A DNA stretch of 64,000 bases from Liolophura sinensis (GCF_032854445.1 NC_088300.1:25217608-25281607); one strand, 5' to 3'; positions 21,801 to 35,088 are shown, counted from the stretch's first letter. Notes: generated by a model from the sequence alone, not told the origin. Program-made: numbers and translations.

Positions 21801-23560
21801 CAACGTGTTTTGTTGATCAGTTTTCTCGTTACAATAACGTCGCCTCACGAATCGCCTGCAAAAGAAAGTTATCAGGCAGCTAGGGAACTTGACCTAAAGC
21901 TTCCCAACAGTCGTTTTTGAAGGTCAGCGAGATGGTCATTCACACAGGTCAGTTTGAGTCACTCCAGTTAAAGCTGATATGTTTGTTGGATAGGTTCGCC
22001 GGTGAAAACCAGACAGCTTCTAATCATTTCGGAAAACGTTTTCTTCACCGAACGCGGGTTATGTTTAAAAGATATTTTCTTTTTAAGATAAGTTTTATAA
22101 AAAAAACTCATCAAGTGTAGTATTAATACTGATCCTTTTCATCTGTACGGAGATCCTCTCTTGAAGACGGTTCTTTGACAAATACACTCCACAGGCTCGC
22201 TTATACAGTCCCGTCACATCCGCTAATGTCTTCTGTGGTAACCTAAAATGAAATTGCTGTTTGACACGATTACACTGCGTTTAGAAGTAGTGGTGACATG
22301 GCGTCAGTTAAGCGAGAATTGGCCGAGCAGCCTGACACATTCACACAGAACGCTGACAGAAACTTAACAGTCCATTCTCGGCTCTTGCATCTTAACTAGA
22401 AACAGTATCTTGATCCAGAAAGGCAGACCTTTTCCCTAATTTATTGACTGGATTTGCTCTTGGTTTTGTGTTTTCTTCTGCTCTTTTTGATTCAGTTTCT
22501 TTACATTTTAGTGACTCGCTTTGAAATCACCATCATGACCTATGCTCAGGTTGTTTGACAAACCGCCAATAACCATAACGTCTTTTTTATTTAAACATCA
22601 AATGATGATGCTCTCTCTTAAGTAGACATCTCGTACATTTCAGATAAACGTTTTCTCTAGGATTTCTGGGGTTTTTTCTGCTCCATTAAAATTTCGTCAA
22701 GTCTTCCTTTCAAAATGGCCAACCTTATATATGTATTTTTGAAGCATTATATAGTTACACACTGGGTGATCGTTCTGTCTCCTTACCTGCCATCTGATAC
22801 ACCTCAGATGAACATTCGTCATCCGTTCTACCGTCAGCGGGTCTCCTCTATTGGTCTGTCTCCACCTAATCGTCCTAATACAGTATGCATCTCTTTACAG
22901 GCACTGTCTATTTTGGCGGTAGATAATCCCTATCATATGTGGTTGACTCGAGTCTGTAATTTGAATAATAACGACATCGCTGTTCGTAGACGGAAGAAAT
23001 GACCACGTTATTGTATTTGGCGTTGATCGCAGGCTAAAATTTCAGTATCAGATTCAATAGACAGTCATGCAATTATTTTATAGATTTAACTGTTTGCCCC
23101 TTTTCTCTGGAGTTCAGAGCCCTTTGGCGAAAAGAGGCAGTGTAAAATTACCCTACCTCTAATGCAACTACTTATTTGTGAAAGAAAGAAGGCCATGTAA
23201 AATGTGATGGCTGTCGTTCCAACGAAAGCGGCAGGATCCATTTGAGAATGTTTTTATGAGCATAGTTCTATGGGCAAACGCATGTCTTCCTGTAGCACAA
23301 CTGAATCTTGCATTCCGTATCCTGATGGTGATTAAAAGGCACTCCGTCATCGACTCTGATAGCGCCAGTGGAAAAATATGGACGTTCAGCCAATAATATC
23401 GCCAAAGGAAGTGCACTCTCATTAGACCTGCTAACAGAAGCGTTCGTATCAAAACTTTGATCCAAAGCAGTCCAACAGGGAGAGGAACAAAGTTTATAAC
23501 CCGATTTCAGTTAAAGATTCTTCCTTGCAGTATTATTAATACTCATACGGTGAATGCTCA
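21801..23560 (+). repeat. T module, copy T1
   Basis: Matches T2 (30771-32430) along its length and T0 in part. Its right half holds the minus-strand cysteine-rich frame listed separately. Confidence 0.8.
23268..23465 (-). other. Possible cysteine-rich exon (T1)
   Basis: The minus-strand frame contains YFSTGAIRVDDG, then HHQDTECKIQLCYRKTCVCP and a stop. T2 has the same frame (32308-32087). Over the 37 shared codons I count seven base differences, five of them synonymous third-position changes, which hints at coding constraint. The frame has no ATG at its start in T1. A TTATAAAC motif lies upstream near 23500. No known peptide family is recognised. Confidence 0.35.
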
Positions 23561-23813
23561 TATTGAAAAGAATATACATGTATAAGGCTGCCCAAGCATA
23601 CATGCATACATGCAGCTCATTGTCCCACATTGACACACATCACACTGCTTACGCATATATCCACCCCACTGTGCATGCATCCCTAGCTCTGTCCCAATAT
23701 CTGTGTTATACAGGTCTTTATTATGGATGTACCACACTTCCCTATTGTACCCAAACACGAATCGCATTGTCCAAGTGTATGCATGGTATTGCACTGCTCC
23801 ACTAATTTGACTA

Positions 23814-24058
23814 ATTTATTTATTTATTTGATTGGTGTTTTACGCTTTACCCAAGAATATTTCATATATACGACGGTGGCCAGCATCATGGTGGGTGGAA
23901 ACCAGGCAGAGCCGGGGGAAACCCACGACAATCCGCAGGTCACTGGCAGACATTCCCACGTACTACCGGAGGGGAAGCCAGCATGCGCTGGATTTGAACT
24001 CAAAACGTCCGCATTGGTGAGAGATTCCTGGGTCATTACGCTGCGCACTGCTGCTGCG
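23814..24058 (-). mobile_element. SINE-A copy, nearly full length
   Basis: Reversed tail (TTATTTATTTATTTGATTGG), body (AACCAGGCAGAGCCGGGGGA) and head complement (CTGGATTTGAACTCAAAACG, then GAGAGATTCCTGGGTCATTA). The frames at 23723-24172 and 23832-24020 are by-products. Confidence 0.85.
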
Positions 24059-24059
24059 T

Positions 24060-24345
24060 ATATGGGTCTCATCGCCTCAGTGTCGGGAGACCCGGGATTA
24101 AACTCGCGTCGGGTCAGATCAAAGACTTTAGAAATGATACTAATAGCTGTCTCGCCTAGCGATCCGCGCTGAGAGGTTAGAGAAAGGAAACAGAACTGTT
24201 GGCCCGGTGTCAGTATGCTATGACTGGGTGGAGTGTCATGTATAGTGTCTTTGGCGGCATGGAATCGCCCTGCCACAAGGGGACACAGTATATGTGCACA
24301 CGCCTGATGACTCCTCTTCGTCATTAGACACAAAAAGTTTTAGTC
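24060..24345 (-). mobile_element. V element, SINE-like, copy in U1
   Basis: Shares GTCTCAT.....CTC near the left, GGGATTAAAC...CGTCGGGT, TAATAGCTG.CTCGCC and GGCATGGAATCGCCCTGCC with 32613-32895; a fragment lies at 17850-17955. Its abundance and short length suggest a SINE, but the promoter boxes are weak. Confidence 0.5.
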
Positions 24346-24570
24346 ATTCACTCATTCACTATCCTATCACTGAAGTGTCATGCCTAAGACACCAGACTTA
24401 ACAGTCAGATTTTTCTGACACCTTGCTCTAAGCTCTCAGTGCTGAGCGTCACATAACACAGCAACAAGTGCCTACAAGTCTGACCAGACTTGTATTTGAT
24501 CCAAGGTCTCCTGATGTCGAGGCGGACGCCGTAACCAATAGATTACCGATGCGGTCAAGCTAACTTGGTG
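24346..24570 (-). mobile_element. W element (SINE-B related), copy in U1
   Basis: Read on the minus strand it starts with a tRNA-like head (ATCGGTAATCTATTGGT) and a B-box-like GGATCAAA segment, then a body with TAAGTCTGGTGTCTTAGGC. Copies lie at 26045-26345 and 32896-33125. The body end runs into ATTCACTCATTCACT, resembling the tail of SINE-B. Confidence 0.6.
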
Positions 24571-24589
24571 TACACGTAACCCGTTGCGC

Positions 24590-25240
24590 GAACATGCGTA
24601 TGTATCATACTATCCCAGCTCATATATGTATTTCTCGCACCGTCTGTTTTCAAGGTACTAATTCCAGTAAAATAAAGGATATGTGTTTAGGCTCAGCATA
24701 GATCTGCGTAGCTCACCTGATACCAATACCGAGAAGACAATCTCATGTCACAATAAGATGAGAAAAGAGATCGATCAATTCAGCCCGTTAACCGAACCGA
24801 TATTACCGTTTAAATTAGATCGCGTCACAAGTAGGTCGACTGTAAAAGAGCAATAGCAGAGCCACAAATCGGATCCCATCTAGACGCCATCCTCAAAATG
24901 GCCTGCCAATTCCAGGAGACGACAGAGGAATCCAATTTACCGGACTTTCCTAGACCCATATTACAATATTCTCCACAGACGTGGACTGAATAAAGACATA
25001 GCCACAGTGCAAAGAGTTTTAAATTGTCTGCAGTAGAAAATCGCTTGTTAAGGTCAATCGAGATGATGTATAAGAGCTAAGTCCCGAATTTAACTACCTT
25101 GATCGGAAACTGCTCCACCATGACACCAATATAACATAGAAGTGGAAACAAACAAACTATACAGTGCATTTTTTGATACTTCAGTTACATTGAATCAATT
25201 TTAGCAAAGGCAGAAAAAAAAACAGAAAAAAGAACAAGCT
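24590..25240 (+). repeat. R module, copy R3
   Basis: Full-length R module; same landmarks as R1. Followed by the A-rich end and the X module. Confidence 0.8.
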
Positions 25241-26044
25241 AGCAGGGGAGGCTAAATAAAATACTCTCTAAAGTGGAGTTTTTAACTCATTTTTTACGCC
25301 ATAGAATAAGGTAATTAACAAACAGTTTAGCAATCCTGACGTTAACTGTGGGTGTAAGATGCCAGTAGATTCAGGTACACTGTAATATGAGATCACCAGG
25401 CATCGACTTGCGTACACAGATAGTAATCTGTTCGCAGATGTCAAGCATACATCTTAGTGTAACACCAACACGTGCATGTACTTCATAGTATTGTTCTGGT
25501 GGAACACAATATTCTGACGGAACACAGCATTATTTTCGTGGAACACCTTCTCTTTATACAGCATCCAGTATCATTCCAAATGCAATTATAAGTATCTGAA
25601 TACTTGATTTGCCTATTTGATCACTGATTACATCTCTTATCTCGTTAATCTCAGAAGTACAACATTCTGCAGAAACAGAAACCTTGCCACATGAAGAAAA
25701 TTGCAACATAGGCGCCCGAAATTCAATGTTTAATGTTTACGCAAGGATTAACCAAATTTGTGTATTTTACGGGAATTATTGCTACATTTGAAACATTACA
25801 TGGACTTGATGGAGCATAGCTGGAGGAGCTGAGAAAAATACACAAAGACCTAGAATTAGGCCACCTATTTTGTGTCCATCCGAAAATAAGTGGATTTTAT
25901 TATATTTTGAATTATACCTATAAAAAGACTACATAATAGACAATAAAACCAGAGCATTTAGGACAGTGTGATACGAGGCATTTAGTCATTCACTGTCCTA
26001 AAATACATGTACACACATCACACTGTATGTGTGCATATACTTAT

Positions 26045-26345
26045 GCTTGGGGTTTTACGTCGTACTGAACGAGTTTTCAGTCATATGAGTTTGAGATATT
26101 AGGTTATACTGTGTCTTCTTGTGCCATGCCGCCAAAGCGATACCGCCACTGAAGTGTTAAGCCTAAGACACCAGACTTAACAGTCACATTATTCTGACAC
26201 CTTGCTCTAGCCTCTCAGTGCTGAGCGTCACATAAGACAGCAACAAGTGCCTACAAGTCTTATGACCTGGGTTTGATCCAAGGTCTCCTGACGTCGAGCC
26301 GGACGCCCTGACCAATAGATTACCGATGCGGTCAGGCTAACTTTG
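26045..26345 (-). mobile_element. W element with complete SINE-B type tail
   Basis: The plus strand opens with CTTGGGGTTTTACGTCGTAC and TTTTCAGTCATATGA, the SINE-B tail, and continues through the W body to the tRNA-like head ending at GATGCGGTCAGGCTAAC. This copy shows that W is a member of the SINE-B tail group. Confidence 0.65.
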
Positions 26346-26945
26346 TGTACATGTAACCCATTGCGCGAACATGCGTATGTATCATACTATCCCAGCTCAT
26401 ATATGTATTTCTCGCACCGTCCGTTTTCAAGGAACTAGTTCCAGTAAAATAAAGGATATGTGTTTAGGCTCAGCATAGATCTGCGTAGCTCACCTGATAC
26501 CAATACCGAGAAGACATTCTCATGTCACAATAAGATGAGAAAAGAGATCGATCAATTCAGCCCGTTAACCGAACCGATATTACCGTTTAAATTAGATCGC
26601 GTCACAAGTAGGTCGATTGTAAAAGCGCAATAGCCGAGCCACAAGTCGGATCCCATCTAGACGCCATCCTTTAGAAGGCCTGCCAATTCCAGAAGACGAC
26701 AGAGGAATCCAAGTTACCCGACCTTCATTCACCCACATTACAATATTCTCCACAGACGTGAACTGAATAAGGACATCGCGTATGTATCATACTGTCATAA
26801 TATGTATCATATTAACTATCTTGATTGTAAACTGATCCACCACATCAATATAACACAGAAAGTGGAAATATATAAACTACTGATCTACCCAGTTACGTAG
26901 AATCAATCAAAAAGGCAGAAAGAAATAAACAGAAACAGAAACCAG
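26346..26945 (+). repeat. R module, copy R4 (part of the internal duplication)
   Basis: R module shortened near its right end (about 26780-26815, where GTATGTATCATACTGTCAT interrupts the usual order). Confidence 0.75.
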
Positions 26946-27054
26946 CACAGAATGCTCAATAACATGCTCTTTAAAGCTGGAACTGCCAATTTATTTTTCA
27001 CGTCGTGGAATAAAGCGAGTGACACACAGTTAGAAATTCTGACGTTTACTGTGG

Positions 27055-27072
27055 GGGGTGGGGGGGGGGGGT
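27055..27072 (+). repeat. G-rich tract in X module
   Basis: GGGGGGTGGGG followed by further G residues. Absent from the other X copies. Confidence 0.6.
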
Positions 27073-28330
27073 CAAATTCCTGTAGATTCAGGAACACTGT
27101 TAAAGTGAGATCACCAGACATTGACTTCCGTGTACAGATAGTAATCGCAGATATCAAGTATCACACATGCACACATGTAATACCTACACATGCATACATG
27201 TACTTCACATCATTAATAGTATTGTTCATGCGGATCACAATATTGTTCTGCCGGAACACAGTCTCTCTATACAATATCCTGGATCCGCATGCAATTACGA
27301 CTACCTGAATATTTTTTGCCTATTTGATCACTGAAGACAGATAGTAATATTTGTGTAATACCAACACGTGCATGTACTTCATAGTATTGTTCTGGTGGAA
27401 CACAATATTCTTCTGGCGGAAAACAATATTGTTCTGGCGGAACACAACATTATTTTGGTGGATCACCATCTCTTTATACAGCGTCCAGCATCATTCCACA
27501 TGCAATTATAACTATCTGAATACTTAATTTGCATCTCTCATTTCTTTCATCTCACAATTACATCACTCTGCCGAGACAGAAACCTTTCGACATAGAAAAA
27601 ATCGGAACACAGCCGGTCGAGAAAATAAATAGAAGTGAGATATCTACCTGGCGTACAAACTGCGAGCGCTATTTTTGGTTATCAGGGACAGTGTGTTTTC
27701 GAAATGTTTACGAAAAGATTAGGCAGATTCGGTGCATTTTATGGGATTCTTGGTTATCTTTAAAACATGACTTGGAGGCGAAGGAGCAAAGTTGCAACAG
27801 ATGAGAAAAAATACACAAAGGAGTAGTATTGTGCCGCCTATATGGAAAATCCGAAAATATGTGGATTTTACTATATCATGAATTCTACCTTTTAAGACGA
27901 CTTCACAGACAATAAAACCAGAGCATCTATGACACTGTGATAGCTGGTGAATGATCTGGTCATCTGTAACCGGTGAAATCTGATCTAATCTCAGTTTATT
28001 TCAGTTAGGGTCTTATTCCAACTGTTAATATAAATGCAAAAATATTAGCAAATTACACGCCCCCAAGCACCAACGACTCAGCAAAATTCCGAAAAAAAAC
28101 AGTGATATTAACTGTAACACTTATTTGACGATTTGCAATTACTTAACATACTGTGTTGTCACCACTTTTAATAAAATTATGCATAGTTCCTTAGAAACTA
28201 TACATTTAGCTTTTGGTAGGTTTGTGCAAGGCAAAACACGCGTATACATGTAAAAAGACAGCAAATAACCGCTGAAGAAGTAATCCATGTGAAAGCAAAT
28301 ATTTTCTTTGTTACGTGTTATAAATAAGTG

Positions 28331-29569
28331 TATTTATTTTATAAATACATACAGTGCTTTAAAATACTTACATTTATAGTATAAATGCAATTATTTACGT
28401 AGTAAATTGGGATGGGTTAATGCTTAAACGGAGTGATTTAAAGTTTTCCGTGTGCGTGATCAAACATCATAAAGCCGTCTGATTAGCAGCTGTTGGATAA
28501 ACATTTTTTTTGCGTATGTTACATGTACGTTAGAGATGTTTATTATCTGTTGTAAAGAGGTGTTTAATACGAGTTTGAATGTTAAATATCTGGGTTTTTT
28601 TCAGTGTAGGACAGCTGGCAGAATAATGTAAAGGACGCTTCCAAAGGAAAGTCCAGAACAAAGCAATTTGTCTTGACATTAAATACTCTGCTTAACAGAT
28701 TATTTCTCATAAATAACACTGCGATGGCATTTAAGTGATATCCTCCGTTTTTCATGTTTTCCAAGAGTAAGCCTTTTGAGTGCTTGGAGGTATGCCTTTC
28801 TTCCATTCACATGCACGGAACACCCAGTAATGTAGTCTGAAGGGAGTTTAGTAATTAGATTCTTATTTCGCTACATGACATTGGCTGCTCATTTTGGACG
28901 ACTGCGATAAGACTGAATCCGATTTGGGTGTCTGGGTAACGAAAATCTTGACTTGACACTGGGAGTATATGTTATGTGTGTGAAGATTGTCAATACTATA
29001 GGACTCAATTGCTCTCACATGTGACTAATCATAAAAGTAATTAGTCTTTTAGGAGACGAATTTTTAGTGAAAGAAAGAAAATATTTTGGGAAAAAAACAT
29101 ATGCTGGGGAAGAGGGGATGTGGGAAGGTCGATGTTTTATTCAGCAGTGTGTCCGTGTAAAATGCTGACATCAATTTGGTCCAATCTGACATTTTCCCAG
29201 GCATCATGAGTTTATTATGTTAAAAGGATTTTAATAAAAACTCCACAGCCGCCCTATGTGTATATAACATAAAAGGCATCAGGTCCAAAAATGGCTTGGA
29301 GAACATCCGGCATCTCAAACGATTAATAACGGAAGTTATGTCATCAGCAATCCCGTCACGAAATTCTTGGCGTTTATTTCTCCTAAAGACGTCTTCCGGT
29401 CTAAGAGTGAGATCATGACTGAATGATGGCCATAGCACCGTCATGTTTTCTTCCTGCATGCGTGTGGCTGACGCGCTAAGAAGCCGTTCCTCTGACACCG
29501 ATTTCCGTCCTGTCTGAGAAGATTTCCAGGAACTCGTCTCTGCTCGCCTTTCCCAAATCCCAAATTATA
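28331..29569 (+). repeat. S module, copy S3
   Basis: Near-identical to S1 over most of its length, including the 92-codon minus frame and the GACAGCTGGCAGAATAATG variant. Confidence 0.8.
29220..29498 (-). pseudogene. Recurring 92-codon frame of unknown function, S3 copy
   Basis: Intact counterpart of the S1 frame (17697-17419). Upstream of the GTG at its start the frame stays open through SSWKSSQTGRKS, unlike S1, where a TAG interrupts. This copy is therefore the better candidate for a real exon extending upstream. No domain recognised. Confidence 0.35.
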
Positions 29570-30770
29570 CAGACTAAGAAGCGATAATTTCCTGATCATG
29601 TCTTACTGTCGTGAGTGAAGACATCTTATTAAGGATCCTGAGGCACGGATTCCCACGTCATCAAGGCCTAATAACTCACATTTCATTAAACACTGGCTTC
29701 TTTCGGCACAAAGGGCACCGGTAATGAAAACAAACATTGCGTAAAGAAATGGAACAGGCTTTAAGATTAAGCCATTAGGCATAAGCAATGCTATTTTTAC
29801 TTCTACTTTCTGCAAATGATTTTCTTTAAATCTTTATGAAAAATATGAACAAAAATGATATCTAAATTGACTGTAGACATTTTAACTGATCTGCACAATT
29901 TCTTTGTAATTAGAACCTATAATTGGTGTGAGAGATTAGGCCATTACTGGATCGAAAAGCATTAAAAATGATGCGTTAAAAGTGAACTGTGGAAGCCTTT
30001 TGAGAGAATACTTCGTTTCCTTCTTCTGGAAAGAGGAATTATTTGTTCATTTATTAGATGCTAAACTTGACACTTCAGGTGGATAAAATGTTGTGTAACC
30101 AGTACCGTTCACAACGTTGCGAAGTCATGTGAAATTCCAACACAAACATTGACTGCATGGATCGCAGCGTATACGCAGGGACGTTTTTATGCAATTAAAC
30201 ACTGACGGTAGAAGGGTAACGGCATAGCGTTCAACAGGGCTGTTCAAGCGCAGAAATTGAAAGGGAGATTGGCTGTATGGGGCATAACGCCTGTCCGTAT
30301 TGAAGCAAAGGTGACGCCACCAACATGAAACTGAAGCTGTGTAATGTTGGTAAGCATTTTAAATTTGAGGTGGAGTACTTATTCCACATGGCCACAGAAC
30401 CTTCACGTCAACAATGAAAAGTAATCGCAATTTTACAATCACATAAATTACTTCTTCTAAATTTCCATCGAAATTTCGAGCATCGTGGGCATTCAAAGGC
30501 GACCAATCTTTCTTCAGGTTAGAGTGTTTATAAGAAAAAAGTTTTTTCCAACTCTCTCACAAAAACCCTTTTCCCAAGTCTGATGTTTCAGTCATGCGTT
30601 GAGGGTTCGAACATCAGATGAACTCTCAGCTGAAATTTCCGAACGAGGATATCCTTCAGTAATGGCTGAAACTCCGTGAAACTTTAAGATTTCTTCTTCA
30701 AGTTTCTTCTCATTTTTTTCATGAGATGGATTTTTTTTGAGAACAACATTATTTTTTTAGAAACGTACAT

Positions 30771-32430
30771 CAACGCTTTTTTTTTTGTTTATCAGTTTTC
30801 TCGTTAAAATAACGTCACCTCACGAAATCGCCTGCAAGAGACCTGTTCCTCTTTGAAGGTCAGCGAGATCGTCATTCACGCAGGTTAAAGCTGATGGGTT
30901 TATTGGGCAGGCTCGCTGATGAAAACCAGACAGCTTCTAATCAATTCCACAGATGTTTCTCCACCGAACGCGGGTTTTGTTTTAAAGATAATTTCTTTTT
31001 AAGATATGTTGTATAGAAAACGTCATCAAGTGTACTATTAATGCTGATCCTTTTTATCGGTACGGAGATCCTGTCTCGAAGACGGTTCTTTGCAAAAACA
31101 CTCCACAGGCTCGCTTAGACAGTCCCGTCACGTCCAGGTAATGTCATTCAGCCTGCCTGGCCGAATTTCTTTTGCGGTAACGTAAAATGAAATTGCTAGT
31201 TGACACGATTACACTGAGTTTAGAAGTTGTGGTGACATGGCGCCAGTTAAGCGAAAATTGGCTGAGCAGCCTGACACATTCACACAGAAAGCTGACAGAA
31301 ACTTAGTCCATTCTCGCCTCTTGCATCTTAACTAGAAACAGTATCTTGATCCAGAAAGGCAGATCTTTTCCCTAATTTATTGATTGGATTTGCTCTTGTT
31401 TTTGTGTTTTCTTCTGCTCTCTTTTTTATTAAATTTCTTGACACGCTTTGAAATCACCATCATGACCTATGCACGGGTTGATTGACCAAGCGTTAATAAC
31501 CATGCCGTCTTTTTAGTTAAACATCGAATGATGATGCTCTCTCTTAAGTTGACATTTCGTACATTTCAGATGAGCATTTTCTCTAGGATGTCTGGGGATT
31601 CAGCTTCATTAAAATTTCGTCAAGTCTTCCTTTTAAAATAGCCAGCCCTATATATGTATTTTTGAGGCATTATACAGTCCTTACCTGCCATCTGATACAC
31701 CTTAGATGAACATTCGTCATCCGTTCTACCGTCAGCCTGTCTCCTCTATTGGTCTGTCTCCACCTAATCGTCCTAACACAGTATGCATCTCTTTACAGGC
31801 ACTGTCTATCTTTGCGATACTTGTTCTCTGCCATTTGTGGTGGATTCGACTCATTTGAATACTAACGACATCGCTATTCGTGGGCGAAAGAAATGACTAC
31901 GTTATTGTATATAACGCTCATCACAATGTAGGCTCTTCTAACTACAGTTCCTGTAAAATTGCAATATCAGATTCAATAGACAGTCATGCAATTATTTTAT
32001 AGATTTAACTGTTTCCCCCTTTTCTCTGGAGTCCAGGGCCCTTTGGGGGAAAAAAGCAGTGTAAAATTATCCAAATGCTCATGTAACTACTTATTTGGGA
32101 AAGATAGAAGCGCATGAAAATATGATGGATGTCGTCCCAGCGAAGGCAGCACGATCCCATTTGACAATGTTTTATTTGCACAGTCGTATGGGCAAACACA
32201 TGTCTTCCTGTAGCACAACTGAATCTTGCATTCCGTATCCTGATGGTGACTAAAAGGCATTCCATCGTCGACCCTGATAGCACCAGTGGAAAAATATTGA
32301 AGTTCCAATTCTGCAAATTAAACCTGCAAACGGAAGCGTTCGATTAAAAACCGTTAAGTCCAACAGGGAGAGGAACAAGAGTTATAACCCGATTTCAGTT
32401 AAAGATTCTTCCTTGCAGTATTATTAATAC
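30771..32430 (+). repeat. T module, copy T2
   Basis: Matches T1 with several deletions (for example near 30840). Its right half carries the second copy of the minus-strand cysteine-rich frame. Confidence 0.8.
32087..32308 (-). other. Possible cysteine-rich exon (T2)
   Basis: Contains YFSTGAIRVDDG, HHQDTECKIQLCYRKTCVCP and, unlike T1, reads on through YDCANKTLSNG before stopping. The frame upstream of the shared part differs between T1 and T2. See the T1 entry for the synonymous-change count. Confidence 0.35.
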
Positions 32431-32612
32431 TCATACGCTGTATGCTCATATTGAAAGGAATATACATGTATCCCCCTGTCCCAGTATACCCGCAGCTCAT
32501 TGTCTCATTGTACACAAATCCCCCTGTCCCAGTATACATGCAGCCCATTGTCCCAGTGTGCATATATCCCCGTGTCCAACTGTATACATGATATTCCGCT
32601 ATTCCAGCGTAC

Positions 32613-32895
32613 ATGGGTCTCATCATCTCAATGTCCGCCGGGATTTAATCCACGTCGAGTCAGGCCAAAGACTTTAAAAATGATAGTAATAGCTGCCTCG
32701 CCTGGCGCTCCGCACTGAGAGCTTATGGCAAGGAAACAAGACTGGTGGTCCGGTGTCGGTATGCTATGACTGGGTGGGGTGCCATGTATGGTGTCTTTAG
32801 CATGATACTTCAGTGGCAGCGCACTTCGGCGGCATGGAATCGCCCTGCCACAAGGGGACACAGTATATGTGCACACGCCTGATGACAAAAAGTTT
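32613..32895 (-). mobile_element. V element, copy in U2
   Basis: Same landmarks as 24060-24345. The 86-codon and 72-codon frames that overlap it follow from the repeat. Confidence 0.5.
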
Positions 32896-33125
32896 TAGTC
32901 ATTCACTCATTCACTATCCTATCACTGAAGTGTCATGCCTAAGACACCAGACTTAACAGTCAGATTTTTCTGACACCTTCCTCTAAGCTCTCAGTGCTGA
33001 GCGTCACATAACACAGCAACAAGTGCCTACAAGTCTTATGACCTTGGTTTGAACCAAGGTTTCCTGATGTCGAGGCGGACGCCCTGACCAATAGATTACC
33101 GATGCGATCAGGCTAACTTGGTGTA
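32896..33125 (-). mobile_element. W element (SINE-B related), copy in U2
   Basis: Same head and body as 24346-24570, with the ATTCACTCATTCACT tail. Confidence 0.6.
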
Positions 33126-33790
33126 CATGTAACCCGTTGCGCGAACATGCGTATGTATCATACTATCCCAGCTCATATATGTATTTCTCGCACCGTCTGT
33201 TTTCAAGGTACTAATTCCAGTAAAATAAAGGATAGGTGTTTAGGCTCAGCATAGATCTGCATAGCTCACCTGATACCAATACCGGGAAGACATTCCCATG
33301 TCACAATAAGATGAGAAAAGAGATCGATCAATTCAGCCCGTTAACCGAACCGATATTACCGTTTAAATTAGATCGCGTCACAAGTAGGTCGACTGTAAAA
33401 GCGCAATAGTCGGGTCACAAGTCGGATCCCATCTAGACGCCATTCTCTAAATGGCCTGCCAATTCCAGAAGAGGAGTTCCACAGAGGAATCTAATTTACC
33501 AGACTTTCCTTCACCCATATTACAATATTCTCCACAAACGTGGAGTGAATAAGGACGTAGCCACAGTACAAAGAGTTCGAGATGGTCCGCAGTAGAAAAT
33601 GGCTTGTTAATTTCAATCGAGGTGATGTATAAGAGCTTAGTCCCGCTATTAACTACCCTGATTGTGCACCGATTCACCATGACACCAATATAACATAGGA
33701 ACTGGAAACAAATAAACTATACAATGCACTATTGATACTTCAGTTAAGTTGAATCAATTTTAGCAAAGACAGAAAAGAAAAAACAGAAAA
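33126..33790 (+). repeat. R module, copy R5
   Basis: Full-length R module. The minus-strand frame 33680-33447 is in a different register from the frame in R1, which argues against coding in either. Confidence 0.8.
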
Positions 33791-34983
33791 AGAAACCAGC
33801 AGGGAATGTTAGATAAAATACTGAATATCTGAATACTTGATTTGCTTTTTTGAACACTGATCACATCTCTCATCTCTTTGAGCTCAGAAGTACAACATTC
33901 TGCAGAAATGGAAACCTTTCCACACAGAGAAAATCGGAACATAGCCGCCAGAGAAAATAAATAGAAGTGAGATTTTTATCTGACTATAACAGCTAAAATA
34001 TTGACTACTGAAAGCGCTATTATGGTTGTCAGTGACAGTATAATTTCGAAATTCAAGGTTTAATGTTTACGAAAGGATTAAGCAAATCTCGAGGAATTTG
34101 AAACATTACATGGCCTCGATGAAGCATAGTTGCTGAAGATGAGAAAAATACACAATGACGTAGAATTGGGCAACTTATTTGGAGTCCATCTGAAAATAAG
34201 TGGATTTTATTACATCGTGAATTACACCTTTAAAAGGCTACATAATAGACAATAAAACCAGAGAATCTACAGCAGTGTCATAGCTGATAAATGGTTGCAT
34301 GTAACCGGTGGAATATAACCTATTTTCATTTCACCTCAGTTAGGGTTTTATTCCAACTGTTTATGTAAATGCTAAATATTTGCAAATTAAGTAAAGAAAA
34401 AGCAGAGATGTTTTCTGCAATTTATTAGGCGTCACTGATTCGGGATTATTTAATATTCTGTGTTATCTCCACCAATAAAATTGATAAAGATTTTGTGCAA
34501 AGCAAAACACTCGCACAGGTATCAAATCACAACAAACAACTGCTGAAGAAGTAATCCCTCTGAAAGCAATTGTTGCGCTCGCTGGTAGAAGTTTTTTTAT
34601 GAATCTTGGCTAATTTTCTGGCGTATTTGGAGAAATTTACATTGGAATAACCACTAACATTTAACATGTTCAATGTGTATTTATTTTCTAAATATATACG
34701 TTTGTTTCGTAAATATATATATTTATTTTATAAATATATGCGGTATTTTACAAATACTCACATTTATAGTAGAAATGCAATCATTTATGTAGTAAAAATA
34801 AAAGAAGTGATTTAATGTTTTCAATTTACATGATCAAATATTATAAAGCGGTCCTATTAGCAGTTGTTCGATAAACATGTTTATGTATGTTCCATGTTAA
34901 ATATACATAAATTACGTTTATTATCTGTTGCAAAGAGGTGTTTATCACGCGTTTGGATGTTAAACATCTGGGGTTTTTTGAGA

Positions 34984-35088
34984 GTAGGACAGCCTGTAGA
35001 ATATTTTAGTGGATGTTCTAGACGCTGCCAACGGAGAGGCCAGAATAAAGCATTGTGTGGTCCTGTTGACATTATAGACTGTGCTTAA
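34984..35088 (+). other. Possible cysteine-rich terminal exon (S4)
   Basis: Counterpart of 19480-19584 with 34 codons and four cysteines (CSRRC and CGPVDIIDC). The CAG acceptor of S2 is changed to GAG here, so splicing in this copy would need another site. Confidence 0.2.

Larger units (their letters stand above)
19190..28330 (+). repeat. Array unit U1 (~9.1 kb)
   Basis: Module order: S2 19190-20570, P 20571-21800, T1 21801-23560, U 23560-23810, SINE-A 23814-24058, V 24060-24345, W 24346-24570, R3 24590-25240, X 25241-25740, Y 25741-25975, then an extra U/W (25976-26345), R4 (26346-26945) and X (26946-27640), followed by Y 27641-28004 and Z 28005-28330. The next unit repeats S-P-T-U-V-W-R-X-Y-Z once each. 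The extra W-R-X group explains much of the length difference. Confidence 0.75.
28331..34690 (+). repeat. Array unit U2 (~6.4 kb)
   Basis: Module order: S3 28331-29569, P 29570-30770, T2 30771-32430, U 32440-32612, V 32613-32895, W 32896-33125, R5 33126-33790, X fragment 33791-33960, Y to about 34334, Z 34335-34690. It lacks the SINE-A found between U and V in the previous unit and lacks the internal W-R-X duplication. Confidence 0.75.

Noticed and set aside
23723-24333. 149- and 169-codon frames
   Set aside because: They run across SINE-A and the V element; similar scraps appear wherever those repeats occur.
32399-32626. 75-codon frame rich in YTGT repeats
   Set aside because: Translation of the ~23-bp U minisatellite; the copies elsewhere have different frames.
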